Positions 1-8,200 of a DNA stretch of 21,349 nucleotides are shown here, in pieces. The DNA lies in contig JAFGPY010000188.1 of NCBI GenBank assembly GCA_016935955.1, positions 1 to 21,349 on the forward strand, given 5' to 3'. Source of the stretch: Planctomycetota bacterium (lineage in GTDB: Bacteria; Planctomycetota; Phycisphaerae; FEN-1346; JAACEH01). The position numbers and the translations under genes were made by a program. Every line of letters begins with the position of its first letter. Positions within the stretch are counted from its first letter, which is position 1. The notes beneath the pieces are model-generated. The model was not told where the DNA came from, made no database searches, and saw nothing but the letters and a program-made list of their open reading frames with translations.

Positions 1-923
1 CGATACCAGTCGATTGCTCGGTGCAATCCTTCCTGGAAATCGACGACCGGCTCGTAGCCGATCCGTTGGCGTGCGGCCGCAATGTCGGCCCACGAATGCA
101 TGATGTCGCCGGCGCGGGCCGGCTCGTAGACGGGCTCGAGGTCCGTGCCGAGCAGTCCGTTGACGACAGCGATGATCTCGTTCAGCGAGATGCCCTGGCC
201 GCATCCGATGTTGACGGCCACGGGGCCGTCGAGGTCGGCCTCGGCCGCCTTCAGGTTGGCCTGGACGACGTTGTCGACGAAGGTGAAGTCGCGTGACTGT
301 TCGCCGGTGCCGTAAACGGTCGGCCGCTCGCCGCGGAGCATTCGCGAGACGAAGGCCGGAATGGCTGCGGCGTACTGGCTGGCCGGGTCCTGCCGCGGCC
401 CGAAGACGTTGAAGTACCGCAGGCAGACGGTCTGGACGCCGAAGCAACGACTGAACATGGCGCAGTACAGTTCGCCGATGGCCTTGCTGGCCCCGTAGGG
501 GCTGATAGGCCGAAACGGCAGCGCCTCGACGGCCGGGAGCGTGGCCTCGGGCCCGTAGACGGCGCTGGAACTGGCGAAAACCAGCCGCGGCACGTTCTGC
601 TCGCGGGCGGCCACGAGACAGTTGTACAGCCCGTCGACGTTCGTGCGATGGGTGTTCTCGGGATCGATCATCGATCGCGGCACGCTGACGTCGGCTGCCT
701 GGTGGAAGATGACGTCGCAGCCCTTGGCCGCGCGGTGACAGGCTTCGGCCGAGCAGATCGTATCCTCGATCAGCTCGACGTCGTCAAGAATGTCGTCCAG
801 GTTCTCGCGTCGCCCGGTGACGAAGTTGTCGAGGATGCGGACCCTGCGACCGCGGGCCAGCAGCCCTCTCGCCAGGGACGATCCGATGAATCCGGCCCCG
901 CCGGTAATTAGTACGCTGCCCAC
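1..923 (-). CDS. NAD-dependent UDP-sugar epimerase (WbpP/GalE-like extended SDR), 3' end outside window
   Basis: This encodes an extended short-chain dehydrogenase of nucleotide-sugar metabolism, probably a cytoplasmic UDP-N-acetylhexosamine or uronate C4-epimerase. 307 codons are present and the C-terminus lies beyond the left edge. The Rossmann motif GGAGFIG is at residues 8-14, the catalytic serine region ASSSAVYG at 117-124 and YGASK (Y143, K147) at 143-147. RYFNVFGPRQDP at 169-180 and the RAGDIMHSWADI stretch at 270-281 resemble the WbpP/TviC group more than plain GalE. The start is GTG: the stop of the upstream acetyltransferase abuts it exactly (TGAGTG), with GGAAGGA a few bases before, so translation is probably coupled. 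Context suggests it supplies a precursor for the polymer exported by the upstream genes. Substrate cannot be read from sequence; plain UDP-glucose 4-epimerase remains possible. Confidence 0.88.
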   Translation of the reverse strand, partial: MGSVLITGGAGFIGSSLARGLLARGRRVRILDNFVTGRRENLDDILDDVELIEDTICSAEACHRAAKGCDVIFHQAADVSVPRSMIDPENTHRTNVDGLYNCLVAAREQNVPRLVFASSSAVYGPEATLPAVEALPFRPISPYGASKAIGELYCAMFSRCFGVQTVCLRYFNVFGPRQDPASQYAAAIPAFVSRMLRGERPTVYGTGEQSRDFTFVDNVVQANLKAAEADLDGPVAVNIGCGQGISLNEIIAVVNGLLGTDLEPVYEPARAGDIMHSWADIAAARQRIGYEPVVDFQEGLHRAIDWY

Positions 924-1517
924 TCAGCCGTCCTTCCCGGTGCCCACTTCGCGGCACAGTCCGTCTTCGAGAACATAGCTCCAGCCGCACTCACCGCAGG
1001 CGGCCTTGCCGCCGGAGAACTCCAGCGGCACGCCGCACTGGCACATCCAGCCGTGCTGGCGTGCGGGGTTGCCGTAGACCAGGGCGAAGTCGGGGATGTT
1101 CTTGGTGACCACGCTTCCGGAGCCGATGAAGGCATAGCGACCGATCGTGTGGCCGCAGACGATCACGGAGTTGGCCCCGATGGTCGCGCCCTTACGAACC
1201 AGGGTCTGGCGGTACTCATGCTTGCGGGAAATGTGCGACCGCGGATTCAGCACGTTGGTGAAGACCATGCTCGGCCCGCAGAAGACGAAGTCTTCCAGTT
1301 CGACCCGGTCGTAGAGGCTGACGTTGTTCTGAATCTTGCAGCCGTTGCCGACGACGGCCTTCGAGCCGACGACGACGTTCTGGCCGAGGCTGCAGTCACG
1401 GCCGATGATCGCGCCGCTCATGACGTGGCTGAAGTGCCAGATGCGCGTTCCGGCGCCGATCTGCGCGCCCTCGTCGACGTAGGCGCTCTCGTGTGCCTTG
1501 TAGGGTGTGTCCGCCAA
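924..1517 (-). CDS. wlbB: WlbB/WbpD-like UDP-amino-sugar N-acetyltransferase with left-handed beta-helix
   Basis: This 197-residue protein is a hexapeptide-repeat acyltransferase. In the WlbB/WbpD family the enzyme acetylates the 3-amino group of UDP-2-acetamido-3-amino-2,3-dideoxyglucuronate using acetyl-CoA in the cytoplasm. Imperfect [LIV]-G-x4 repeats run from about residue 12 to 75 and 108 to 140 (for example [30 protein letters not shown]), with the family-like stretch FTNVLNPRS at 86-94. After the helix a short tail carries four cysteines as C159-x-C161 and C174-x2-C177, resembling a small zinc site. The start is TTG at 1515-1517, chosen because GGAGG (1525-1529) sits 7 nt upstream and the reading begins exactly at the usual N-terminus. 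It follows the dehydrogenase by 56 nt and abuts the epimerase. The exact sugar is inferred from the neighbouring wlbA-like gene. Confidence 0.85.
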   Translation of the reverse strand: MADTPYKAHESAYVDEGAQIGAGTRIWHFSHVMSGAIIGRDCSLGQNVVVGSKAVVGNGCKIQNNVSLYDRVELEDFVFCGPSMVFTNVLNPRSHISRKHEYRQTLVRKGATIGANSVIVCGHTIGRYAFIGSGSVVTKNIPDFALVYGNPARQHGWMCQCGVPLEFSGGKAACGECGWSYVLEDGLCREVGTGKDG

Positions 1518-1524
1518 CCCAGGT

Positions 1525-1529
1525 CCTCC
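1525..1529 (-). promoter_or_regulatory. Shine-Dalgarno GGAGG deciding a TTG start
   Basis: A full GGAGG lies 7 nt before TTG (1515-1517). No ATG or GTG in frame gives a comparable start, so this site supports TTG initiation of the acetyltransferase gene. Confidence 0.7.
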
Positions 1530-1573
1530 AACAATGCCGGCTCACCGCGGCGCGGCGGCCGCAGCACAGAGAT

Positions 1574-2578
1574 TTACAGCTCGATGGGCGTGCCGCCGGC
1601 CCGGAGACTCTGGGTCGCCGCCTCGAGCACCTTGACCACACGCAGACCGTCGCAGCCGTCCGACAACGGCGTCGTGTTGTTGATGATGGCGTCCACGAAA
1701 TGCTGGCACTCGTCCTTCAGGGGCTCGCCGCCCTTGATCATCGGCATGTGAATGTCGCCCTGGCGTATGGCAATCGAGTCGGCGTAGCTGACCGATCCCG
1801 GCACTACGTCGGCCGCCTTGTCGTAGATGCGAATCTTCTCGCTCGACTCCATGTCGTCGAAGGTGGCCATCTTCTTGGTGCCGACGAGGGTCATCTTGCG
1901 GATCTTGTGCGGATCGAGCCACGACACGTGAATCGAGGCCATGCGTCCGTCGGCGAACCGGATCTGCGTGAAGACCACGTCCTCGACACCGGGCCGCAGG
2001 TAGGCGTGGCCCTGGCTGGTCACGGTCTTGGCCTCGGCGCCGAACAGGTAGAGCACCACCGACACGTCGTGCGGCGCCAGGGACCACCAGGCGTTCTCGT
2101 CCTTGCGGACGACGCCCAGGTTCAGCCGCTGGCAGTACATGTAGTAGAGGTCGCCCAACTGGCCGCTGTCGATCAGATCCTTGAGCTTGCGGACGCAGGG
2201 GTGGTACTCGAGCAGGTGGCCGACCATGAGCTTGCGGTCCTTGGCGTCGGCCAGGGCCACGAGCTGCTCGGCCTCGGCGATCGAGAGCGTCATAGGCTTC
2301 TCGACATAAACGTGCTTGCCGGCCTCGAGGGCCCGGCGGGCCATATCGAAATGCATCGGCGCCGGCGAGGCGATGACCACGGCGTCCACAGACTCGCCGC
2401 CAATGGCCTCGTCCAGATTCTGCGTCGTCCGGACGCCGGGATAAAGCGTCTCGTTGAGGGCCAGCTTGGCCGGATCGAGGTCGCAGATCGTGTGGAGCTT
2501 GCAGTTCTTGAGTCCGGCGAAATTGCGGATGAGGTTCTTGCCCCACCCTCCGGCTCCGATAATAGCTACGTTAATCAA
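1574..2578 (-). CDS. wlbA: Gfo/Idh/MocA oxidoreductase, WlbA/WbpB-like UDP-GlcNAcA 3-dehydrogenase
   Basis: This 334-residue cytoplasmic oxidoreductase has an N-terminal Rossmann fold with GAGGWG at 8-13, the family EKP motif at 93-95 (K94) and PHD (H170, D171) at 169-171 in the catalytic domain. WlbA/WbpB enzymes oxidise C3 of UDP-N-acetylglucosaminuronate with NAD, preparing it for transamination. The RKDENAWWSLAPHD region (158-171) fits that subgroup, and a WlbB-type acetyltransferase follows immediately, which strengthens the call. The start is TTG at 2576-2578, preceded by AAGGAG with 8 nt spacing (GGAG at 2587-2590). The stop of a six-codon ATG mini-ORF beginning a few codons upstream overlaps this TTG as TTGA. 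A 138-nt gap with a GC hairpin separates it from the kinase gene. The partner aminotransferase (WlbC/WbpE) is not in the window. A dehydrogenase for another UDP-sugar is the main alternative. Confidence 0.85.
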   Translation of the reverse strand: MINVAIIGAGGWGKNLIRNFAGLKNCKLHTICDLDPAKLALNETLYPGVRTTQNLDEAIGGESVDAVVIASPAPMHFDMARRALEAGKHVYVEKPMTLSIAEAEQLVALADAKDRKLMVGHLLEYHPCVRKLKDLIDSGQLGDLYYMYCQRLNLGVVRKDENAWWSLAPHDVSVVLYLFGAEAKTVTSQGHAYLRPGVEDVVFTQIRFADGRMASIHVSWLDPHKIRKMTLVGTKKMATFDDMESSEKIRIYDKAADVVPGSVSYADSIAIRQGDIHMPMIKGGEPLKDECQHFVDAIINNTTPLSDGCDGLRVVKVLEAATQSLRAGGTPIEL

Positions 2579-2586
2579 CGGAATGT

Positions 2587-2592
2587 CTCCTT
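2587..2592 (-). promoter_or_regulatory. Shine-Dalgarno AAGGAG deciding a TTG start
   Basis: AAGGAG, with 8 nt from GGAG to the TTG codon at 2576-2578, places the dehydrogenase start so that the Rossmann motif begins eight residues in, as is usual for the family. Confidence 0.65.
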
Positions 2593-2615
2593 CATGTGCT
2601 TCCGTGGTACGGATA

Positions 2616-2645
2616 GCTAAACGGCGGGCCGCAGAGGACCCGCCG
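2616..2645 (-). terminator. GC hairpin between kinase and dehydrogenase genes (possible attenuator)
   Basis: On the minus strand CGGCGGG (2645-2639) and CCCGCCG (2628-2622) form a perfect 7-bp stem with a 10-nt loop, followed by TTTAGC. The short U-tract makes it a weak intrinsic terminator at best. It could partly uncouple the sugar genes from the export genes, or act as a processing or stabilising hairpin. Confidence 0.4.
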
Positions 2646-2716
2646 CTCGTTGTGTCGTCCTGCGAGAGACATCAGCGGCTGCACCCACCGAAGACCGCCG
2701 GGCGCGGTTGCCGCCC

Positions 2717-5176
2717 TTACGAGGATTCCGACTGCCGTTCGTCGCCGCCAGGAGCCCCGAGATCGTCCAGGGCCGTCGCGGCGCTGGTGCGTGCCGTCGA
2801 GGCCGACATGGCCGGCGTCTCGCCACCGGTCTGCTTGGCGTAGTCGTAGTAGTTGCGATACGCCTCGCGGAAGTAGCCGCCCTTCTGGGCCCGAATGCGG
2901 TTGAGCACGGCCCCGACCACGCGGGCTCGGAAGCCCAGCAGCATCCGCTTGGTACGCGTGGCCACGCCGCGAGAGGTCTTCTGACAGTTGATGACCATCG
3001 TCACGCCGTCAACCATGCTGCACAGAACATGGGAGTCGGCGACGACCAGCACAGGCGTGCTGTCGAGGATGATGTTGTCGTAGCGCTGGCGGGCCTCGAC
3101 GAGCAGGTTCTGCATGGCCTCGCTGCCGAGCAGGTCGGCCGGGCTTGGCGGCACCGGGCCGCAACTGAGCACGTCGAGGTTGGCCACATTCGTGCTGCGG
3201 ACAGCATCGCCGAAACTGCTGAGGCGGGCCAGGACACTCGACAGGCCGACGGAGTTCGGCAGGTCGAAGAGGCGGTGAATTCTGGGCCGGCGGAAGTTAG
3301 TGTCGATGAGCAGGACGCGGCAACCGCTCATGGCCAGCGTGGCGGCCAGGTTGCAGGCCACGATGGTCTTGCCTTCGTCGGCCTTGGGACTGGTCACCAG
3401 GAGCGTCTTCAGTTCGGTGTCGGTCGAGTAGAGCAGCGCCGTCCGCAACTGACGGAACGATTCGGCCACCAGCGACTGCGACGCCTGGGTGGTCACGTGC
3501 GCCAGGTCGCTGGCTTTGCGAGCGGCCTGGTCTTCCCTGGCGTCGGGCACCGTGCCCAGGACGGTCATCTGGACGTTGCGGATCACCTGGACCGGCGTCC
3601 GCACGCGGTTGTCGATCAACTCGACCAGCAGGGCCATGCCGATGCTGACGATCAGGCCGGCCAGGATCGACGCCGGAACGTAAAGAAGCGGGTTCGGCCC
3701 GGCCTTGTTGGAACGATCGGGCGGAATGGCCTCGCGCCAGATCTGGACGCTGTTGGACGACACCTCGGCCCGAATCTGCTGCTGGATAATGGCCTCGGTC
3801 AGCATGTCCATCTGGCGCTGCAGGCCATCGTACACGCGATTGTAGCGCTCGTAGTCGATCATTGCCGATGTCATGTCGCGGACCCGGGCTTTGGCATCCT
3901 GGAGCCTCTTGGAGATCTCCTCGCGCCGCCGCATGGCGCCCTGCAACGTAGCCAGCAGGGCCTCCTTCTCCTGGCGAACCAGCACGTCGAGCAGCTCGGC
4001 CTCGCGGGTCGTGATTTCCTCTTCGGTCCTGGAGATCTGGGCATCGACGGCCAGGACGACCTGATGCGCCTTGCCATAGCCCTGCTGCACGTAGGTCTCG
4101 CGCTCGCGTTTCAGGGTGGCCAGAACGCCGCGCAGGTTGACCAGTGCACGGTCTTCTTCCATCCTCAACTGCATTTCCGGCGTCATGTGCGTCGCCTGCG
4201 GGGCCTGCTCCGCGCCTTCTGCTCCGCCGGCTATCTGGGCCTGGAGAATCTGCAGTTGGACCACTTCCAGGTCCACCTTGGCGAACTCGTCCTCGTAATA
4301 CCGCACCTCGCTGGCGATATCGGGACGATCGGCGCCCAGGAACGGCATGACGGCCATGTCCCGCTGGCCCGCCAGGTCGCGGGCTGCATCGTCCAGAGGC
4401 TTCTTGAGTTCTTTCTGCTGGGCCACCAGTCCGCTGAGGCTGTGCTGCTCGAGCCGCTTGCGGCCGGCGCTATAGGCCAGCATGTAGCTTTCCAGAACGG
4501 AGTTGACGATGTCGGCAACCAGCGCAGGGTCCTTGCCCTTCAGGCTGACCTCGATCGTCCACGTTCTGTAAGGAGTGCTAACCTGGAGCGTCTCCTGAAG
4601 CTCTTTGACCCGAGCGCGCATCGAGTTCTTTTCCGTCTCACCTTCCGGGAACAGCGCTGCGCGAATCCGCCTGGTCCGCTCGCGGACGAGGCGGTCGGCT
4701 TCATCGAGTGAGGCGGGGTTGCTGGCGTCGCCGCCCTGGATGCGTTCGGTCTCGCGGTTCAGTTCTCTGATGATCCGGTCGGCAACGCCCTCGCTCAGGG
4801 CCATCTGCAGGACGTTGTCCTCGCGGATGCGCCGAATCTGGTCATTGATGAACGATTCGATGACGTTTGCCGGCAACCGCTGCTCGACGGTCTCGATGAT
4901 GCCCTGTTGTTGCGACCCGCTGGTTCCCGGGGTGACTACGATGGTCGCCGTGGCCTGGTAGGTCGGATTGTATCGGTACTGATACAATGTGGCCGCCGTA
5001 CCGGCACCGGCAATGAGGACGAACAACACGATGATCATCACCATGTGCCGTCGCAGGGCGCCGAGAATGTCGCTCAGACTGAGCATGCTGCCCGCAGCGG
5101 CCATATCGCGAGTGGCCGGGCCGGCAGGCCGGACCCCGGCATCCGAGACGGTCTGGCGTTGAATGTTATAACTCAT
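2717..5176 (-). CDS. Wzc-type polysaccharide co-polymerase with bacterial tyrosine autokinase domain
   Basis: This 819-residue inner-membrane protein fuses a Wzz chain-length domain to a BY-kinase domain, controlling polymer length and export through a Wza-type channel. TM1 spans about 45-64 and TM2 about 497-519; the periplasmic part between them is long and helical, with coiled-coil stretches near 190-470. The kinase has Walker A (SPKADEGKT, 596-604), Walker A' (VLLIDTNFRRP, 621-631) and Walker B (IILDSTPVL, 702-710). A tyrosine cluster (Y768, Y773, Y776, Y777, Y779) is the likely autophosphorylation site, followed by an S/T/A-rich tail. Walker A' reads DTN where family members usually have DxD. 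The start is ATG with GAGG about 10 nt upstream. It lies 66 nt after the giant TPR gene in the same operon; the matching Wza-type partner is the operon's first gene. Confidence 0.93.
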   Translation of the reverse strand: MSYNIQRQTVSDAGVRPAGPATRDMAAAGSMLSLSDILGALRRHMVMIIVLFVLIAGAGTAATLYQYRYNPTYQATATIVVTPGTSGSQQQGIIETVEQRLPANVIESFINDQIRRIREDNVLQMALSEGVADRIIRELNRETERIQGGDASNPASLDEADRLVRERTRRIRAALFPEGETEKNSMRARVKELQETLQVSTPYRTWTIEVSLKGKDPALVADIVNSVLESYMLAYSAGRKRLEQHSLSGLVAQQKELKKPLDDAARDLAGQRDMAVMPFLGADRPDIASEVRYYEDEFAKVDLEVVQLQILQAQIAGGAEGAEQAPQATHMTPEMQLRMEEDRALVNLRGVLATLKRERETYVQQGYGKAHQVVLAVDAQISRTEEEITTREAELLDVLVRQEKEALLATLQGAMRRREEISKRLQDAKARVRDMTSAMIDYERYNRVYDGLQRQMDMLTEAIIQQQIRAEVSSNSVQIWREAIPPDRSNKAGPNPLLYVPASILAGLIVSIGMALLVELIDNRVRTPVQVIRNVQMTVLGTVPDAREDQAARKASDLAHVTTQASQSLVAESFRQLRTALLYSTDTELKTLLVTSPKADEGKTIVACNLAATLAMSGCRVLLIDTNFRRPRIHRLFDLPNSVGLSSVLARLSSFGDAVRSTNVANLDVLSCGPVPPSPADLLGSEAMQNLLVEARQRYDNIILDSTPVLVVADSHVLCSMVDGVTMVINCQKTSRGVATRTKRMLLGFRARVVGAVLNRIRAQKGGYFREAYRNYYDYAKQTGGETPAMSASTARTSAATALDDLGAPGGDERQSESS

Positions 5177-5242
5177 TGTGCTCTTACCTCATAGGTCCTC
5201 GAATTGAGCCTAAAGAGCGAACCTGCTTATTATCGGCTTGCC

Positions 5243-8200
5243 CTACATGTCTTTCAAGACTTTTTCGGCCTCCGCTCGATCCCCGGCATGCGACGCCTCC
5301 TTGTCCTCGGCGACGAACTCCGTCAGGAGCGCCTTGGCTCGGGCCGTCATTTGCGCCTTTGCGGCGGCGGCATCGGTCTCCCCGGACCGCTTGATAAGCG
5401 TCATACCGAGATGGTACTTGGTGATCGGGCTTGGAACCAGCTTCAGTGACTGCTCCAGGTCGCGCTCCGCCGAGCTGTAGTCGCCCACCAGGTAGTAGAC
5501 CCAACCACTGGTATCCAGCAGCGAGGGATGCCGCGGCTGCAGCCGCAGGGCCTGGTCGATCTGTTCGCGGGCCTTGGCCGGCTCGTTTTTCTTGGTGGCG
5601 TAAATCCAGGCCAGATTGTTCCGCGCCCCCCAGAGGCTGGGGTCCAGCTTGAGGGCCTTCTCGAGGATCTCAATGGCCTCATCATCCTTGCCCGTGGCCA
5701 GGTCGTGTTCGCCGAGGGCCACCAGCAGCGGGGTATACCGCGGGGCGACCTTCAGGGCATCGAGGAGCAATTTCCGCGACTCATCCATCTTGTTCTGGAT
5801 CGCGTACACGCTGACCAGAGTCCGGGCCAGCACCAGGGTCTGAGGCAGCTCGGCGCTCAGCGGGAAATCTTTGAGCGCCTGTTCCAGAAGGACGGCGGCT
5901 TCGGCCAACTGTCCATTCTCGCTGCCCGTCAGGATAAACGTGCTCAGTTCCCGGTAGGCCGTCAGGACCTCGGGGGCTTTGCGGTGAGCGCTGATCAGCG
6001 CCTCGAGCGTCGACTTGGCATCGCTCTTGCGTTCAGACTCAGCGTACTGCTGCGACAACAGAACGCCGAAGGCAATCGCCGTACGGACCTCGCCGCCCTG
6101 GTGCTGCTTGGCCAACTCCTCGATCTTGCTCGTGGCTTCAGTCTTGCGCCCCAGCGCGTTCATCGCCGAGGCCCACGTGGCCCAGATGTCAGGACTCTCG
6201 GGCAGACGCTGCGTCAGGTCGGTGGCAATCCTCAGGGCCTGCTGCGACTTCGACTGGTTATTCTGCATCAGCAGCGCGCGGCACAGAACCATCTGCAACT
6301 GCGGATTGTTGGGCGAGTAACTTAGGCCCTCGTTCATCAGTCGCTCGACCCTGTCGTACGCCTGGCCGGCGGCGTAGATATCCGCCAGTTGCAGCCGCGT
6401 GGGGATGTGTTGCGGCTGAATCTTCAGGATCTCCCCGAGCGTCAAGGTCATCGTCTGGCGGTTGCCCTGTCGCCGGCAGATGTCCACGATCAGGAACAGC
6501 GACCGCATGTAGGCCGGGTCGCCGCGCGGCACTTGCCGCAACTGCGTCTCCGCCTCGCTCAGGTCGTCGGCCGCCATTTCGATTTCGCCTCGCAGGAGGC
6601 GGGCCTCGCCGTAGTCCCGTTGCTCGTTCAGCACACCGCTAACCGTCTGCCGCGCTTCGATCAGAAGCTTGTCGCAATCGGCGTCGCGGCCATTGGCCCG
6701 TGCGGTCAGGGCCTTGTCCAGCAGGATGCGGGCCAGCAGCGTCCGGGCATGAATCGCCTTGGGCTCGGCCTTGACGATGTCGCGAATCAGCGACTCGGCT
6801 TCAGCCGCGCGACCGGGCGTCCGACGCAGCACGTCGGCCAACTGAATCCGGATGGCCAGTTCGTCGGGGCTGCTCTTCAGGAAGTCCTGGAGCAGCGAGG
6901 CAGCTTCGGTCAGGACCTTCGTCCGCTCGTCGGCGTCGCTTGCGGCGTCAGCCAGATTCTCATAGGCCGCAACAGTGAACAGAACGTCGCCGACGGTCGG
7001 CTTCGCGATACTTCCCTGGGCTCGCTTGGCGTACTCGACGGCCTTGTCAAACTGCCGCAGACTCTGGTGATATGCGCTGATGGCCCGCAACGAGACCGGG
7101 TCGTTGGGCGACGCCTGCTCGAGGTCGGCCATGATCGTGTTGGCCTCCTGGCGTCCCGCCCCGCCGCGGCGAGCCAGCAACAGGGCCAGAGCCAACGACG
7201 TGTCGACCTGGTTCGGCTGGATCGCCAGCACGTCGCGATAGACCTTCTCGGCCTCATCGGCGTTGCCGGTCTGCTCGAGCATCTGGCCCAGCAGATACAG
7301 GTTCCGCGTGTTCTGGGGCTGCTGGGTCCGCATCTGCCGGCGGAGACGAACGACCTCGTCGCGGTCGCCCTGCATCTGCTTGGCCTGGGCCATCCGCTCC
7401 ATAGCCACCGGGTCATCCGGGCTGATCTTCAGCAACTCGTTGGCCTGCGTCACGACGCGGGCATAGTCCTGCATGGACAGGTACACGTCCAGCAGCGACC
7501 TCTGGCTCTGCGTGTCCAGCGGCTGCAGGGAGACGACATTGCGATAGTACTTCTCCGCCTCGGCCAGACTGGCTTCGCGGTCGGCACCGGGCTGAGCGGC
7601 CAGCAGGTAGTAGGCCCGACCCAGAGCCCTCATGATGCGAACGTCGGTGCCCAGCTCGTCGCGGCTCTCGAGGTCCTTGAAGACGCGGACCGCCTGGTTG
7701 ATGCGATCGAGGCGATACTGTGCCTGCTCGGCGGCAGTCATGTCCTTGACCGCCTCGGCCGGCGGGGAGGCGCCCTCGACGAGCATGATCAGGCCGTTGG
7801 CCATCTCGCGCTCCATCGCCATACTTTCGGGCAGCTTCTCGATCCACTCCTTGGCCTTCTCGCGGCCGCCTTCCTGTTCCAGCAGCAACGTCCAGACGTT
7901 GTCCCAGATCAGCCGGACCTGCTTGTCTTTGCCGGCGGCCAGCGCCAGATCGTAGGCCCGGCGATACAGGTCCAGAGCCTCGTCGATCTTGCCCTCCCGG
8001 ACTCTCCACGTGGCCAGCTTGATGACCGGATCCGGGTTCTTGGGATCCTCGTCCATCTGCCGCTGAAGTTCTCCCGGAATGTCTTCGGGCGTCTTGTCAT
8101 ACACGGCCAGGCGCTGCCGGTCCGTGGGCGTCAGGGACGTGTCGGCGTCGATGCGTTTCTTGATATCCTCGACTTCCTGCGTCAGTTTGTGCCGCGCGCA

